From Psychrobacillus antarcticus (GTDB lineage Bacteria > Bacillota > Bacilli > Bacillales_A > Planococcaceae): 64,000 nt of DNA. A model generated the notes under the pieces. It ran no database searches. It was given only the letters and a program-made list of their open reading frames with translations, and was not told the DNA's origin. Shown in pieces: positions 9,539-19,336 of the stretch. The DNA is taken from NCBI RefSeq assembly GCF_029533155.1, contig NZ_JAIZDB010000019.1, forward strand, positions 1 to 64,000, given 5' to 3'. The stretch's first letter is position 1. Each line of letters starts with the position of its first letter. The translations under genes and the position numbers were made by a program.

Positions 9539-9602
9539 TCTCTTTCCTCCATTCAGTGCATTAACTGCTATATATTTTAACGATGATTACCTACAGTTGC
9601 AA

Positions 9603-10124
9603 CTACTTGGACTTATTTGAAAATTCAAATTGCCCTATCAATAATAGCATTATATGCTCGAACATAGCACTTCTATTAACAAATCCATTTGAAAATACTC
9701 CAATTGCACCTTCATCATGGCGAATACCGTTCTTATTAGTAAAGACGTCCATTACAGGTCCAAGTTCCGCACCAGCTAGTAACTGTTCAGATATTTCCTT
9801 AGGAAGTGGAACTCCAGCTCCTGTAGCCGTAAAAACAGTACCCTTTTGCGTCACCAGTGCCCCCCAATTACAAATGTACATTTGACCGTCTATTACTTGA
9901 ATGCCACCCTCTAATCCTATCCCAAACAGCGCATCTGTATCTTCCATCAGATATTTGGCACGGTTAATAGCACCTTGCCTAGTTTCTTCCTGACTCATTG
10001 GTTGCTCGGAAACATCTGAAGAGACTTCTATATTCTCAAAAATTGCATCTGGATAGTAAACACTAGAAATCGCTTGAACAGCTTTTGTTTTAGCTCTATT
10101 TTGTGTACCTATTAATATTTTCAT
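9603..10124 (-). CDS. DUF84-family nucleoside triphosphatase (inosine/xanthosine triphosphatase type)
   Basis: The 173-residue protein begins MKILIGTQNRAKTKAVQAI and contains SSDVSEQPMSQEET, GAINRAKYL and FGIGLEGG, the hallmark segments of DUF84 (YjjX-like). These proteins hydrolyse non-canonical purine triphosphates such as ITP and XTP. The substrate here is inferred from the family. A terminator separates it from the M42 peptidase gene upstream. Confidence 0.85.
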   Translation of the reverse strand: MKILIGTQNRAKTKAVQAISSVYYPDAIFENIEVSSDVSEQPMSQEETRQGAINRAKYLMEDTDALFGIGLEGGIQVIDGQMYICNWGALVTQKGTVFTATGAGVPLPKEISEQLLAGAELGPVMDVFTNKNGIRHDEGAIGVFSNGFVNRSAMFEHIMLLLIGQFEFSNKSK

Positions 10125-10145
10125 CCATTCATACTCCTCTCTAGA

Positions 10146-10175
10146 TAAAAAGATGCCCTTGAAAAGGCATCTTTT
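10146..10175 (-). terminator. Bidirectional-looking terminator after the M42 peptidase gene
   Basis: Perfect stem AAAAAGATGCC / GGCATCTTTTT with an eight-base loop, 25 bases after the peptidase stop. Confidence 0.85.
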
Positions 10176-10199
10176 TAATGAATAGTCTACTTACTCTAC

Positions 10200-11273
10200 T
10201 TATACGTTCGATTTGATTGTCTCTAAAGTTGTGCGATCGCATGTTTTAACTAGTTTTACTATAAGCTCTTTTGCTGCAGCGTAGTCATCTGTATGAATGA
10301 TAGAAGCTGATGTATGAATATATCGTGAGCAAATACCAATTACCGCACTTGGGATACCTTCACCCGATGTATGAACACGTCCAGCATCTGTACCACCTTG
10401 TGAGATGAAATACTGATATGGAATTTTATGTGTTTCTGCTGTATCTAAAACGAATTCACGCATGCCACGATGCGTCACCATTGTACGGTCGAATATTCGT
10501 AGTAGTGCTCCTTTTCCGAGTTGGCCAAATTCATCTTTGTTACCAGAAGCATCATTTGCAGGACTTGCATCTAGGGCAAAGAACAAGTCAGGGTTAATCA
10601 TATTCGCTGACGCTTGGGCACCACGTAGACCGACTTCCTCCATTACGTTTGCACCAGAATAAAGCATATTTGGTAGCTGCTCGTTTTGTACTTCTTTTAA
10701 CAGCTCAATTGCTAATCCACAACCATAACGATTGTCCCAAGCCTTCGCCATAATTTTTTTATCATTTGCCATTGGTGTAAAAGGACAAACTGGTAAGATT
10801 TGATCACCCGGTTTAATACCCATTTGAAGAGCATCCTCTTTATCATCTGCTCCAACATCAATTAACATGTTTTTTATATCCATCGGTTTGCTTCGAAGTT
10901 CATCGCTTAACAAATGGGGAGGAATAGATCCGATTACTCCTGGAACTGTTTGATGCTTAGTGACAACTTCTACTCGTTGAGCAAGTAAAACCTGGCTCCA
11001 CCAACCACCTAGTGGCTGAAAACGAACCATTCCATTATCTGTGATTCCTGATACCATGAATCCGACTTCATCCATATGACCAGCAACTAAAATTTTCGGA
11101 CCATTTTCATCGCCTTTTTTAAGCCCAAATATTCCACCTAAATTATCTTGAACAATTTCATCTGAATATTTAGTCAGTTCGCTGCGCATAAAGGCACGAA
11201 CAGCATATTCATTTCCAGGCGCTCCTGGTAGTTCTGTCAATGTTTTAAATAGCGAGCGTGTTTCTTCATTCAT
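10200..11273 (-). CDS. ytoP: M42-family metallo-aminopeptidase (YtoP-like)
   Basis: The 357-residue cytosolic di-metal peptidase of the M42 (glutamyl/deblocking aminopeptidase) family. Metal-ligand segments are visible in order: [10 protein letters not shown] (about 65-74), [11 protein letters not shown] (about 178-188), [12 protein letters not shown] (about 207-218), [10 protein letters not shown] and [13 protein letters not shown] near the C-terminus. Length and motif order are complete. It clips N-terminal residues from short peptides. The gene is monocistronic, closed by its own terminator, and divergent from the small ytzB-like gene across 158 bases. Confidence 0.92.
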   Translation of the reverse strand: MNEETRSLFKTLTELPGAPGNEYAVRAFMRSELTKYSDEIVQDNLGGIFGLKKGDENGPKILVAGHMDEVGFMVSGITDNGMVRFQPLGGWWSQVLLAQRVEVVTKHQTVPGVIGSIPPHLLSDELRSKPMDIKNMLIDVGADDKEDALQMGIKPGDQILPVCPFTPMANDKKIMAKAWDNRYGCGLAIELLKEVQNEQLPNMLYSGANVMEEVGLRGAQASANMINPDLFFALDASPANDASGNKDEFGQLGKGALLRIFDRTMVTHRGMREFVLDTAETHKIPYQYFISQGGTDAGRVHTSGEGIPSAVIGICSRYIHTSASIIHTDDYAAAKELIVKLVKTCDRTTLETIKSNV

Positions 11274-11431
11274 ATAAAAAAGCCTCCTAATGCTATATAC
11301 ATAATTATCTCCACTTTCTATTGTAATAAAAGATGGTGTCGTTTACTACGATTAAACTTCGTATACCGAAAAATTTAATCGTAAAGAGGATATATGATAC
11401 ACTAAAATAAATCAGATGGGGAGGAATTCTA

Positions 11432-11746
11432 ATGAAAATAAAAGATTACATGATGGGACTTGGAACTGGTATTGTTATTGGGGTTATTGCCAGCCAAGCT
11501 ACAACTAAGATGGATTTCAATCGTTCAGCAGAGTTAGTATTAAATGAAATTAAAAATTCTTTCAAAAAAGAGGGTCCAATCGATGGATCCTGGATATATA
11601 TGACTCCAGAGAAATTTCAAAAAGCAGCCATTAGTATGAATGTGTATAAAGGTGGAATTTCCCGAGTAAAGAATGGGGAAATTGAGCAATTTGAGTTTGC
11701 CGCAGATGCAAAAACAGGATCGGTCGTAGATTTGGTGAAAATCTAA
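11432..11746 (+). CDS. Small PepSY-like protein (YtzB-like)
   Basis: The 104-residue protein has a glycine-rich N-terminal hydrophobic stretch (MGLGTGIVIGVIA), possibly a short anchor. A compact domain ends in GEIEQFEFAADAKTGSVVDL, reminiscent of PepSY repeats. Position next to ytoP fits B. subtilis ytzB, but the assignment is tentative. The ribosome site is GGGGAGGAA. A terminator follows at 11760. Confidence 0.7.
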   Translation: MKIKDYMMGLGTGIVIGVIASQATTKMDFNRSAELVLNEIKNSFKKEGPIDGSWIYMTPEKFQKAAISMNVYKGGISRVKNGEIEQFEFAADAKTGSVVDLVKI

Positions 11747-11759
11747 GTTTCGAAAGTAA

Positions 11760-11798
11760 TGGCTACTCGTGATTTTTATCATGACTAGCCTTTTTTAT
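11760..11798 (+). terminator. Terminator of the ytzB-like gene
   Basis: Imperfect stem GGCTACTCGTGAT / ATCATGACTAGCC around a TTTT loop, followed by TTTTTTA. Confidence 0.8.
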
Positions 11799-11810
11799 TG
11801 TCCAAAAAGA

Positions 11811-11831
11811 TTTAGTTGGAATAGGTAAATT
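11811..11831 (+). repeat. Single 21-bp unit related to the array at 25615
   Basis: TTTAGTTGGAATAGG lies in a convergent spacer just after a terminator. It shares the core TTTAGTTGGAAT with the four units at 25615-25698. Confidence 0.5.
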
Positions 11832-11882
11832 ATTCCACAAATAAGAGCGATGACAATAACAATGTCACCACTCGTTTTCAAT

Positions 11883-12728
11883 TTACCGACTTCTTTCAAC
11901 TAAATCCACTATTTCTTTTCCATCTTCGGACCATTTGATCATACGATAGAAGGCATCGTGGTAGAAGCTGAACCAGTAATTATGTTGAAGTGCTTGTTTG
12001 ACCCATTTTTCTTTCGCATACACAGAAGTCATCGGAAAATCATCATACGCTAGCACCCAAAGTGAGTTTTGGTGAGCATGGGTAGGCATTAGATCGGCCA
12101 TATGTATGACAGTATCCTCCGCTTGTTTAAATACCACAATACTATGTCCATTACTATGACCACCGGTGTGAATCATTTCGATTCCTTCTATTACCACGAA
12201 AGAATCAGTGAACGGTATCACTTGGCTCTCAATTGGCTCCCAATTTTCTTTCCAATATGTGTTTTTGGAACGAATATTAGGATTTTTCATCTCTTGCCAT
12301 TCCACATCGGAAACATATATTTTTGCATTCGGAAAAGTGGAAACAATTTGGTCTCCTTGCCACTTAGTCAGTCCACAGGCGTGATCGAAATGAAGATGAG
12401 TCATCATAACAATGTGGATATCCTCTGGTAATAATCCTAATGAGACTAGATTATCTTCTACTTGAGATTGATCGGATACACCATAGTTTCGTAATTGCTT
12501 CTCAGTCATTTTCCGATAACCTAAACCTGATTCCATTAAAATATTTTGTCCCTTATATTGGATAAGTAATGGATCAGATGGCAGTTCAATTTGGTTTTTC
12601 TCATTGACTGGATATTTCTTTTCCCATAATGGTTTTGGAACCACTCCAAACATGGCACCCCCGTCCATATAAGTTGTCCCACCCTTTAACCATGTGAATG
12701 ACATTTCATGAAATTTAAACTTATCCAT
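11883..12728 (-). CDS. ytnP: Metallo-beta-lactamase-fold hydrolase, YtnP-like lactonase
   Basis: The 281-residue protein has the zinc motif HLHFDH at residues 111-116, a downstream GGHSNGH segment (about 192-198) and a later [11 protein letters not shown] metal region. YtnP of B. subtilis is reported to act as a lactonase that quenches N-acyl-homoserine lactone signalling. The substrate here is an inference from family and synteny. It lies next to trmB as in Bacillus. No signal peptide is seen, so it should be cytosolic. The ribosome site before 12728 is a purine-rich AAGGGGCG. Confidence 0.88.
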   Translation of the reverse strand: MDKFKFHEMSFTWLKGGTTYMDGGAMFGVVPKPLWEKKYPVNEKNQIELPSDPLLIQYKGQNILMESGLGYRKMTEKQLRNYGVSDQSQVEDNLVSLGLLPEDIHIVMMTHLHFDHACGLTKWQGDQIVSTFPNAKIYVSDVEWQEMKNPNIRSKNTYWKENWEPIESQVIPFTDSFVVIEGIEMIHTGGHSNGHSIVVFKQAEDTVIHMADLMPTHAHQNSLWVLAYDDFPMTSVYAKEKWVKQALQHNYWFSFYHDAFYRMIKWSEDGKEIVDLVERSR

Positions 12729-12756
12729 TCTTCCACGCCCCTTATTTTAAATATGC

Positions 12757-13401
12757 CTAAACGTATTTAGCTTCTACTCGGTATATCGGCTGTCCTTTTG
12801 CGGAAAACTTTTCTTCATATTCCGTCATAACATTGTCTTCCGGCATATTAACATGCAAATCGAGGGAGACATCTTTGATAATCATTCCAAAGGCTGACAT
12901 ACTCGTTAACGAGTATTCAAATAAACCTCGATTATCCGTCTTGAAATGAATTTCTGCATGGTCTACTAAAATGGACTTGTATAATTCTAAAAACTCAGCA
13001 TGTGTTAAGCGTCTTTTAGCATGCCTATTTTTTGGCCATGGATCAGAGAAATTTAAATACACACGATGTATGTCATTTTTTTCAAAATACTTCGCTAAAT
13101 CTGCACCATTCACTTTCAATAATCGTAAATTTGGCAAAGGTTGTGCTGCAATGGCATTTTCCAAAGCGGACACAATCACACTGTCATATAGCTCGATACC
13201 AATGTAATTGATAGTCGGATTTTGCTTGGCCATACCTGTAACAAACTGTCCTTTTCCTGAACCTACTTCAATGTGAAGTGGATGATTATTCTTAAATTCA
13301 ACATCCCATTTTCCTTTTATTTCTTCTGGATTTGGGATAACTATTTCGGGATGAGCATTGATAAAATCCTCTGCCCATGGTTTATTTCTTAGCCTCATCA
13401 T
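12757..13401 (-). CDS. trmB: tRNA (guanine-N7-)-methyltransferase TrmB
   Basis: This enzyme methylates N7 of G46 in the variable loop of tRNAs using SAM. The 214-residue protein shows the SAM-binding motif [11 protein letters not shown] (about 44-54), YIGIELYDS, the family motif [16 protein letters not shown] (about 117-132) and a C-terminal [16 protein letters not shown]. The length is normal. Two ATGs in tandem could start it, and GGAG precedes the first by five bases. It sits between ytnP and the lipid kinase gene on the minus strand. Confidence 0.95.
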   Translation of the reverse strand: MMRLRNKPWAEDFINAHPEIVIPNPEEIKGKWDVEFKNNHPLHIEVGSGKGQFVTGMAKQNPTINYIGIELYDSVIVSALENAIAAQPLPNLRLLKVNGADLAKYFEKNDIHRVYLNFSDPWPKNRHAKRRLTHAEFLELYKSILVDHAEIHFKTDNRGLFEYSLTSMSAFGMIIKDVSLDLHVNMPEDNVMTEYEEKFSAKGQPIYRVEAKYV

Positions 13402-13417
13402 TCAAACTCCTTTTTCT

Positions 13418-14335
13418 TTAACGGTTTGCTAAATTCCATGCATTTGCTACTACTGAACATGTGTAAGTTGTATCTTTTTCGGTTACGCAAGAAAACTCTC
13501 CATCTACATGGCCAAACACTTCATCGTGAATAACTATATTAAAATCGGATGCTTGAAACTGTGTCACTTCTTTAAATTTAGTATGTTTTCCAAAGAATAC
13601 TGTACCAAAAACAAATAATAATTTCCATCTTGATAATTTATTTACGACTGTTAGCTCTAGTAATTGATCATTAGGAATAGACGATGGAGAGATTTTCATT
13701 CCTCCTCCAAAATATGGCTGATTGCAAACTACAAAAAACCACACATCATCAAATCGGGTAACTGCTTCTTTATTATGTAAGGTAAAAGAAAATGTCTTAA
13801 ACGCAAATAATTCTTTCATAAGATATAATATGTATGCAAGTTTACCGAGCCTTAATAGGTTTAACCTACTTTTCCATGCAGAATAATTTGCTAGGTACGC
13901 AACTTTTGCATCAAAGCCAAATCCTGCATTATTGACAAACTTGTATGCTGAATCAGAAGTTTTTACGCTACCGATGTCCATCTTCGCGTGGTGACTACTA
14001 ACAGCAAACTCCTGTAAATCTTTTAAACTATGAAAAACTGAAAATGTGCGGCCAAAGTCATTTCCACTGCCTGCAGCGATTATACCAATTCGAACATGCT
14101 CAAAACCAACTACACCAATGATGATTTCATGAATTGTACCATCACCACCAACACCAACTAATAGCAAATCATCCATCGATTCCGCACAATTTTTCGCTAT
14201 TTCCGTGGCATGGTCTTCTCTTTCTGTTATAAAAACCGTGTGAGGAAAATCGATAGCATCTTTCCATTTTTTCCACACCTTTTTGCCTAATCCGTTCCCT
14301 GCATACTCATTTACAATAAACACTATATTACTCAT
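13418..14335 (-). CDS. ytlR: YtlR-like lipid kinase (diacylglycerol kinase family)
   Basis: The protein belongs to the DAGK/sphingosine kinase catalytic family. The ATP-binding motif GGDGT is at about residues 63-67 from this start, and IAAGSGNDFGRTF at about 88-100 is the second conserved block. FVNNAGFGFDA and FGGGMKISP follow. It would phosphorylate a membrane lipid at the cytoplasmic face; the actual lipid is unknown. ATG 14335 overlaps the end of ytlQ by eight bases and has GAGG six bases upstream. A GTG at 14347 in frame is less likely. Confidence 0.88.
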   Translation of the reverse strand: MSNIVFIVNEYAGNGLGKKVWKKWKDAIDFPHTVFITEREDHATEIAKNCAESMDDLLLVGVGGDGTIHEIIIGVVGFEHVRIGIIAAGSGNDFGRTFSVFHSLKDLQEFAVSSHHAKMDIGSVKTSDSAYKFVNNAGFGFDAKVAYLANYSAWKSRLNLLRLGKLAYILYLMKELFAFKTFSFTLHNKEAVTRFDDVWFFVVCNQPYFGGGMKISPSSIPNDQLLELTVVNKLSRWKLLFVFGTVFFGKHTKFKEVTQFQASDFNIVIHDEVFGHVDGEFSCVTEKDTTYTCSVVANAWNLANR

Positions 14336-15311
14336 CGGATTCCTCACTACCTATATCCCAACTAGATCTGGAATACGAAGTGGTTTGTACTAGATCCAAA
14401 ATCGCTTGTGCAGCTTTAAATTGCATATGCTTCATCGGAGAATGGGAAGATTTCAAGGATAAAAACCATTCTGAAAATTTTCTAGTGTCGATAAATTCCG
14501 TGTGAAATGAGTTTCCTGGATAATCAATATAGCCATTTCTGGAAAGAATTACTTTTTTTATCGGTAGATCTATTTCTTGCTTTTGAAAAATCTGTGCCAA
14601 AATAGATTCCATTCGATTAAGATTAATCGTAGGATTTAATATTTTCTTTTCTTCTTTCCCACTTTTTTTAAGCCAGAATCGTTCTCCACTGCCTATAAAT
14701 GCATCGGAATCTTTGTCCTCCAGAACTACAATACACACAACTTCAGTAGGAAGTATAAGTATAATATCTAACTCGATTGGTGCTTTTTTAAGTTTTAGAA
14801 TAGGATAATAAAACAAAAAATAATTATCCGGTAGCTTCTGCGTTAAATCCCTCAGCAAAGAATCACGCATATATTTTGGATCTATATAAGACTTTTCACG
14901 TAAAGTGGAGCTTGCCCATTTTAGTTGAAAATGAAATAGCTGATCTAAATACATTCGCTTTAACTCTTCTTTTGTTTTAGGTTTATATACTAGTTTGGGT
15001 TCAAAAAGTAACGTGGTAGATTCTTCAGGTATCGGTATATCTTCCGTCAATTCGTCATTTTGCCAGTCTATACTTTCTGCCATTTCTTTTTTATGCTTTG
15101 GAAAAAGAATAGAGAAAAGCGATTTTTTCTTGTATTCAACAACAACCTCCTCTTCTTTTTCGATCCAATCAGAATTAAATGAACCTCGCTCCCACCCTTC
15201 CTTTGTTCGATCCCACTGTTGTTTCTTTAATCGCACAAACTGAGTAGGGTATCTTTTTAAATCAATTTGATACCGAGAAACATAATCTTGTAATTTAACA
15301 AGTTGGGCCAT
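14328..15311 (-). CDS. ytlQ: YtlQ-like protein, possible NERD-type nuclease-related fold
   Basis: The protein has about 327 residues and no membrane segment. The first 130 are charged and basic. The segment from about 180 to 280 (PIELDIILILPTEVVCIVVL, then FWLKKSGK and ILNPTINLNRMES) resembles a nuclease-related domain: D near a strand, acid/Lys after the next strand, then an NP motif. That reading is tentative, because the usual E-x-K is present only as LEDKD. The frame is open to 15374, but ATG 15311 has a GGGGGGGAAAG ribosome site and gives MAQLVKLQDYVS. It overlaps ytlP by 17 bases and ytlR by eight, so the three genes are tightly coupled. Confidence 0.75.
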   Translation of the reverse strand: MAQLVKLQDYVSRYQIDLKRYPTQFVRLKKQQWDRTKEGWERGSFNSDWIEKEEEVVVEYKKKSLFSILFPKHKKEMAESIDWQNDELTEDIPIPEESTTLLFEPKLVYKPKTKEELKRMYLDQLFHFQLKWASSTLREKSYIDPKYMRDSLLRDLTQKLPDNYFLFYYPILKLKKAPIELDIILILPTEVVCIVVLEDKDSDAFIGSGERFWLKKSGKEEKKILNPTINLNRMESILAQIFQKQEIDLPIKKVILSRNGYIDYPGNSFHTEFIDTRKFSEWFLSLKSSHSPMKHMQFKAAQAILDLVQTTSYSRSSWDIGSEESDE

Positions 15312-15858
15312 TCTTTCCCCCCCTTCCCCACTGAATTGTACTAATTTCCTCGTAACGCGGAGATTGATTTGCATTTATTGTATAAATAGAGAAGTTTAGA
15401 ACGTTAAAGGTCAAATCAGGTAGTGTAAACTCTGTTAAATGCACCGATTCTTTGGAGGCCCATTTTTTTGCGATGGTAATATGGGCAGTAAACTCGCTTT
15501 TTTTCTGTAGATCTATTATTTCCGCTAACTGCTGTACAATTTTTTGTTGTAATAATTGCAAAAGATTACTTTTTTCTAAGGCTGTATATACAACACGCGG
15601 AGTGGCTTCACTTCCAAAATGTGCCACTCCTTGTGTAGTTAGTTCAAACGGTTCCCATTCTAAATGATGAAGCGAGTGAATAATTTGCTCTAATCTACTA
15701 TCTGCTACATTCCCTAAGTAATAGAGCGTAATATGAAGATCCTCTGTTACGGGTAATATTTTATGTGTCTGTCGTAAATTTGTTTTATCACGCTGTTGAA
15801 TAATTGCATTTGCTACCTGCTGTGGAACCTTTATCGCGATAAAATAATGCTTGGTCAT
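15295..15858 (-). CDS. thpR: RNA 2',3'-cyclic phosphodiesterase (ThpR/LigT family, YtlP)
   Basis: The 187-residue 2H phosphoesterase has the two catalytic HxTx motifs: HITL at 42-45 and HITI at 126-129. Such enzymes open 2',3'-cyclic phosphates on RNA ends. The length is normal for the family. It overlaps the D-amino-acid aminotransferase gene upstream by four bases (ATGA) and ytlQ downstream by 17 bases, so it is in the middle of a dat-ytlP-ytlQ-ytlR operon. Confidence 0.9.
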   Translation of the reverse strand: MTKHYFIAIKVPQQVANAIIQQRDKTNLRQTHKILPVTEDLHITLYYLGNVADSRLEQIIHSLHHLEWEPFELTTQGVAHFGSEATPRVVYTALEKSNLLQLLQQKIVQQLAEIIDLQKKSEFTAHITIAKKWASKESVHLTEFTLPDLTFNVLNFSIYTINANQSPRYEEISTIQWGRGGKNGPTC

Positions 15859-16706
15859 ATTTTAACGGACGATGGAATTCTTTTTTCAAAAGCTTCTTGA
15901 ATTTTTTCGGTCCATTCGCCACGTTTTCCGTTACCAATGAATCGATCGTCAATAGAAATTACAGGCATTACTTCTGCGTTGGTAGAAGACATAATCATTT
16001 CATCCATTTCTAGTGCTTGTGCTTTTGTAAATGCCTCTTCAACAACCGGTAGCCCAACTTCTTCACAGCAGTTTAAAATTACTTGGCGAGTAATTCCATT
16101 AAGTATTAAATTGCTAACTGGATGTGTATATAAAACTCCATCCTTAATACCGTACATATTAGAAGATGAACCTTCTGTAATCGTTTCTCCACGATGTAAT
16201 ACCGCCTCATAGCAGTCTTTACTAATAGCTTCCTGTTTCGCAAGAACATTTCCTAATAAATTTAACGATTTGATATCACAACGTAACCAGCGGACATCCT
16301 CTACGAAGCAAGCTTTAACTCCATTTTCTAATTGTGTAAGTGGACGTGTCGTTTCTTTTGTATATGCTGTTAATACAGATTCAACCGATGGAACTGGGAA
16401 ATTATGTTGGCGCATGCTAGTACCACGTGTTACTTGAAGGTAGACTTGCCCATCTTGAAGCTCGTTCATTTCAATAAGATCGTGAAGCATTTTATGCATG
16501 ACGTCTTTTGTATATGAAATGACTAGTTGAATTTTATCCGCACTCGCATACAATCGATCAATATGCTCAGTTGCAGTGAACATATCTCCGTTATAAATTT
16601 TAATCACTTCATAAATTCCATCACCAAATTGATAGCCACGATCTTCGTAGCCAATTTTCACATCTTCTTCTTGAACAAATTGATCATTCCATAATACTTT
16701 TACCAT
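15855..16706 (-). CDS. dat: D-amino-acid aminotransferase
   Basis: This class IV PLP aminotransferase interconverts D-alanine and other D-amino acids with 2-oxo acids, supplying D-Glu/D-Ala for the cell wall. The 283-residue protein carries the PLP lysine at K146 (DIKSLNLLGN), EGSSSNMYGIKDG around 176-188, and a typical N-terminus (FVQEEDVKIGYEDRGYQFGDG). All fit D-AAT rather than branched-chain aminotransferase. It follows pepV by 14 bases and is probably co-transcribed with it. The start has a GGGGGAATA site. Confidence 0.92.
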   Translation of the reverse strand: MVKVLWNDQFVQEEDVKIGYEDRGYQFGDGIYEVIKIYNGDMFTATEHIDRLYASADKIQLVISYTKDVMHKMLHDLIEMNELQDGQVYLQVTRGTSMRQHNFPVPSVESVLTAYTKETTRPLTQLENGVKACFVEDVRWLRCDIKSLNLLGNVLAKQEAISKDCYEAVLHRGETITEGSSSNMYGIKDGVLYTHPVSNLILNGITRQVILNCCEEVGLPVVEEAFTKAQALEMDEMIMSSTNAEVMPVISIDDRFIGNGKRGEWTEKIQEAFEKRIPSSVKI

Positions 16707-16720
16707 GTTTATTCCCCCTT

Positions 16721-18115
16721 TTAATTTGAACTTCCAGCAAGTTCCACTATTGCATCTGCATAAATAGCAGTTGCTTTCACTAAATCTTCAATATCTACAT
16801 ATTCATCCACTTGATGCGCTACATCTTTTCTACCTGGGAACAGCATTCCAAATGCTACGCCTTTTTCTAATACCCTTGCATATGTGCCTCCACCAATAGA
16901 CAATAGTTCAGCTTTCTCACCTGTATGTTTTTCGTATACTTTTTGTAATGTTTTAATGAGTATATCTTCTTTATCGACATAATGTGGTTTAGAATTAGTA
17001 CCCAAATCTAATGTAATACCTGTACCACTAAGCACCTCTCTACATGCGCTTAATTGTTCATCGAAAGGATAGCTTACCGAATAACGCATGCTTACTTGCG
17101 TACAAGATCCCTCTGTGGGTGCGTAATGAATAACCCCTGGATTTAACGTCGTATCTCCTGAAATTTCATCTGTAAAATAAAGTGCCAGTGCATGCCCTCT
17201 ACTATCTTCGCCGAAGGAATTTACTAAAAAGTTAACGAATGCTTTTGAATGAGGAGTCAAGTTAATGTTTTGCAAGAATTTCGCCAATATAATTCCAGCA
17301 TTAACTCCATCATCTGGTTCCATTGCATGTGCTGATTTACCATTTACAAGCACTTTAACCATAGGACCTTCTTGCGTAACTTCTCCCGTAATATTATGGT
17401 CTGCTGCAAACGCTTGGAATTTTTCTTTAATCGTGTGTAGACCACCAAATATCACTGCAAAGGCCTCATCTGGCACCATATTTGTACGTTTTCCTGCTTG
17501 GAAAAATTGGATTGTTTCTGTTTCTGGCGAACCAGTTTGAGTGAAGATAAGCGTAGCGATTCCTTTTTCTGCATTAATAATTGGGAAATCTGCATCGGGT
17601 GCAAATCCCATCCCAGGCATTTCCTCTTTTGCAAAATATCTATCCATACAACGGAAGTCAGTTTCTTCGTCTGTTCCAATAATTAGGCGGACTCTTTTCG
17701 AAAGCTCGACCCCGGCTTCTTTAACTAATTTCATCGCCATCCAGGCTGCAATAGTTGGTCCTTTATCGTCTATAGCACCGCGTCCATATACTTTGCCATC
17801 TGCGACAGCCCCTTCAAATGGTGGGAATGTCCAGTTTTTACCTTCTGGCACAACGTCCACATGACAGAGGATACCTAAAATATCTTCCCCTTCACCCATT
17901 TCAATATGCCCTGCTACATTATCAATATTCTTTGTTAGAAAGCCTTCTTTCTCGCCTTCATTTAACATATGTAAAAGAGCTTCTAATGGTTTAGGACCAA
18001 AAGGCATTTCTTCATTACCTGCTTTTTCATTCATCACACTTGGAATTTGTATTAATCTTTGTAATTCTGCTACGATATCGGCTTTTTTTAATTCTGCTAA
18101 TTCTAACCAGTTCAT
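16721..18115 (-). CDS. pepV: Dipeptidase PepV (M20 family)
   Basis: The 464-residue cytosolic dipeptidase of the M20 metallopeptidase family. Visible metal/catalytic blocks are ILCHVDVVPEG (about 83-93), YGRGAIDDKGPT (about 110-121), IGTDEETDFRCM (about 146-157), APDADFPIINAEKG and GGGTYARVL near the C-terminus. The large lid domain (about 190-380) is present, so the protein is full length. The start is preceded by AGGAGGGAACGA. It is first in the pepV-dat-ytlPQR run, with the transcript start presumably in the spacer beyond 18115. Confidence 0.95.
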   Translation of the reverse strand: MNWLELAELKKADIVAELQRLIQIPSVMNEKAGNEEMPFGPKPLEALLHMLNEGEKEGFLTKNIDNVAGHIEMGEGEDILGILCHVDVVPEGKNWTFPPFEGAVADGKVYGRGAIDDKGPTIAAWMAMKLVKEAGVELSKRVRLIIGTDEETDFRCMDRYFAKEEMPGMGFAPDADFPIINAEKGIATLIFTQTGSPETETIQFFQAGKRTNMVPDEAFAVIFGGLHTIKEKFQAFAADHNITGEVTQEGPMVKVLVNGKSAHAMEPDDGVNAGIILAKFLQNINLTPHSKAFVNFLVNSFGEDSRGHALALYFTDEISGDTTLNPGVIHYAPTEGSCTQVSMRYSVSYPFDEQLSACREVLSGTGITLDLGTNSKPHYVDKEDILIKTLQKVYEKHTGEKAELLSIGGGTYARVLEKGVAFGMLFPGRKDVAHQVDEYVDIEDLVKATAIYADAIVELAGSSN

Positions 18116-18175
18116 ATTCGTTCCCTCCTAAGTAATACTTATATTCCATTTTACACTTTTTATAGAAAAAGACAT

Positions 18176-18690
18176 AAAAAAATCCACGGGTCCTTTAAGT
18201 TCAAAACCTGTTCCTTCGTTTTCACTGGGCTTTGGGCAGGCGTTTTTTACTATAAGATTACCGAGTGAATTTTAGGGATATTGGTGTTTGGCTATCCGTC
18301 GCCCTTCTGCACTCTTAGATCTCTTTATTTCCAATAGTAAAAAAGGAAATCTACTTTCTTCATCCTTCATTTCAGAATTGGTATCCCTAATTCAACAGAA
18401 GGTTTTATCATTATATTAACTTTGACTACTCTTATCATCTAAGCGATTGGCTATGCTCTATCTTCTATTTGAGTATTACTCAATTAATTGATTGTAGTGA
18501 AAGGTGGCGACTCCGGCGGGAAAAGCGATAGACGAAGACCCCAGAGCGTTTAAGGATGGAAGGCTAAGTGCGCCACATTATGTGGCAACGCCTTCATGAC
18601 CAACATCCTGTTGGTCCGAGGCTGAGGCAACGCCCGCGGAAAACGTCCACCTGAAACGAAAATCAGTAGTATTATTTATTCATTCTTTCA
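18176..18690 (+). repeat. Dispersed ~500 bp repeat, copy A
   Basis: This copy shares blocks in the same order and orientation with copies at 55420-55960 and 63470-64000: AACCTGTT..., GGGCTTTGG, AGATTACC, a long AT-rich tract (ATTCAACAGA, ATATTAACTT, GACTACTCTTATCATC), TTAATTGATTG and GGTGGCGACTC, ending ACGAAAATCAGTAGTATTAT. An inner 151-bp part (18502-18652) is bounded by AGGTGG and CCACCT with GC-rich arms (CCGGCGGG / CGCCCGCGG). No open frame of interest. The rest of the 940-base spacer (to 19057) shows only a 7-bp inverted repeat, GTCAGAA/TTCTGAC, at about 18932-18953. Confidence 0.8.
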
Positions 18691-19057
18691 CACATAAACA
18701 CAGTGTACATGATACATTTTTATATATTTTCTTTTAAAAAAGAAGGATTCTTACTTGATTGATAGTAAATTAATGCCCCAAAATTTCTATAAAGCTACTC
18801 TCTGAAAAACTTAAACACCCCTTTATGTAATGCTAATTGAAGCATGTTACCATTCTTAGGAGATATGTGAATTATTTGTAAATATCATAATCTCTATGGA
18901 AATTTCAATAAAAATCTACTATAATGGAATTGTCAGAAAGTAATTATTCTGACCATCATTTAGTAAAGGGGCTGTAAATTGCAATTACTCAGTTGCTTTT
19001 CACCCAAGTCGTCCGCTAGTCTAGCCAAGGGATATCATGATGAAGGAGTGGTTACTT

Positions 19058-19279
19058 ATGAAACCAACTACTGATCGGATGCTAACTCGAATAAAAGACA
19101 TGTATATGTTCATCCGTGATCACGGGACAGTTACAACACAAGATTTAGTCGATGAATTTGGCATCACTCCTCGCACAATTCAACGAGATTTGAATGTGCT
19201 TGCTTTTAATGACTTAATCATTAGCCCAACAAGAGGGAAATGGACCACGACGAACAAACGCGTTAAAATGACATCTTAG
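19058..19279 (+). CDS. ytzE: Small DeoR-type helix-turn-helix protein (YtzE-like)
   Basis: The protein is 73 residues from this start and consists of a single winged-helix DeoR/HTH_11 domain. TTQDLVDEFGITPRTIQRDLNVL (about 31-53) contains the recognition helix. There is no effector domain, so it is a stand-alone DNA-binding module. Synteny with pepV and rsuA matches B. subtilis ytzE. ATG 19058 has AAGGAG nine bases upstream; an ATG at 19037 in frame has no ribosome site. A shared terminator follows. Confidence 0.85.
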   Translation: MKPTTDRMLTRIKDMYMFIRDHGTVTTQDLVDEFGITPRTIQRDLNVLAFNDLIISPTRGKWTTTNKRVKMTS

Positions 19280-19295
19280 ATATGATCAATATGAA

Positions 19296-19336
19296 AAGAA
19301 TGACCAAGCTTAAACCTTAAGCCTGGTCATTCTTTT
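19296..19336. terminator. Bidirectional terminator between ytzE and rsuA
   Basis: Stem GAATGACCAAGCTTAA / CTTAAGCCTGGTCATTC with T-runs on both sides, serving two convergent genes. The rsuA stop lies within the T-run. Confidence 0.9.

Noticed and set aside
18932-18953. GTCAGAA/TTCTGAC inverted repeat as an operator
   Set aside because: Too short and isolated to assign; mentioned only with the spacer description.
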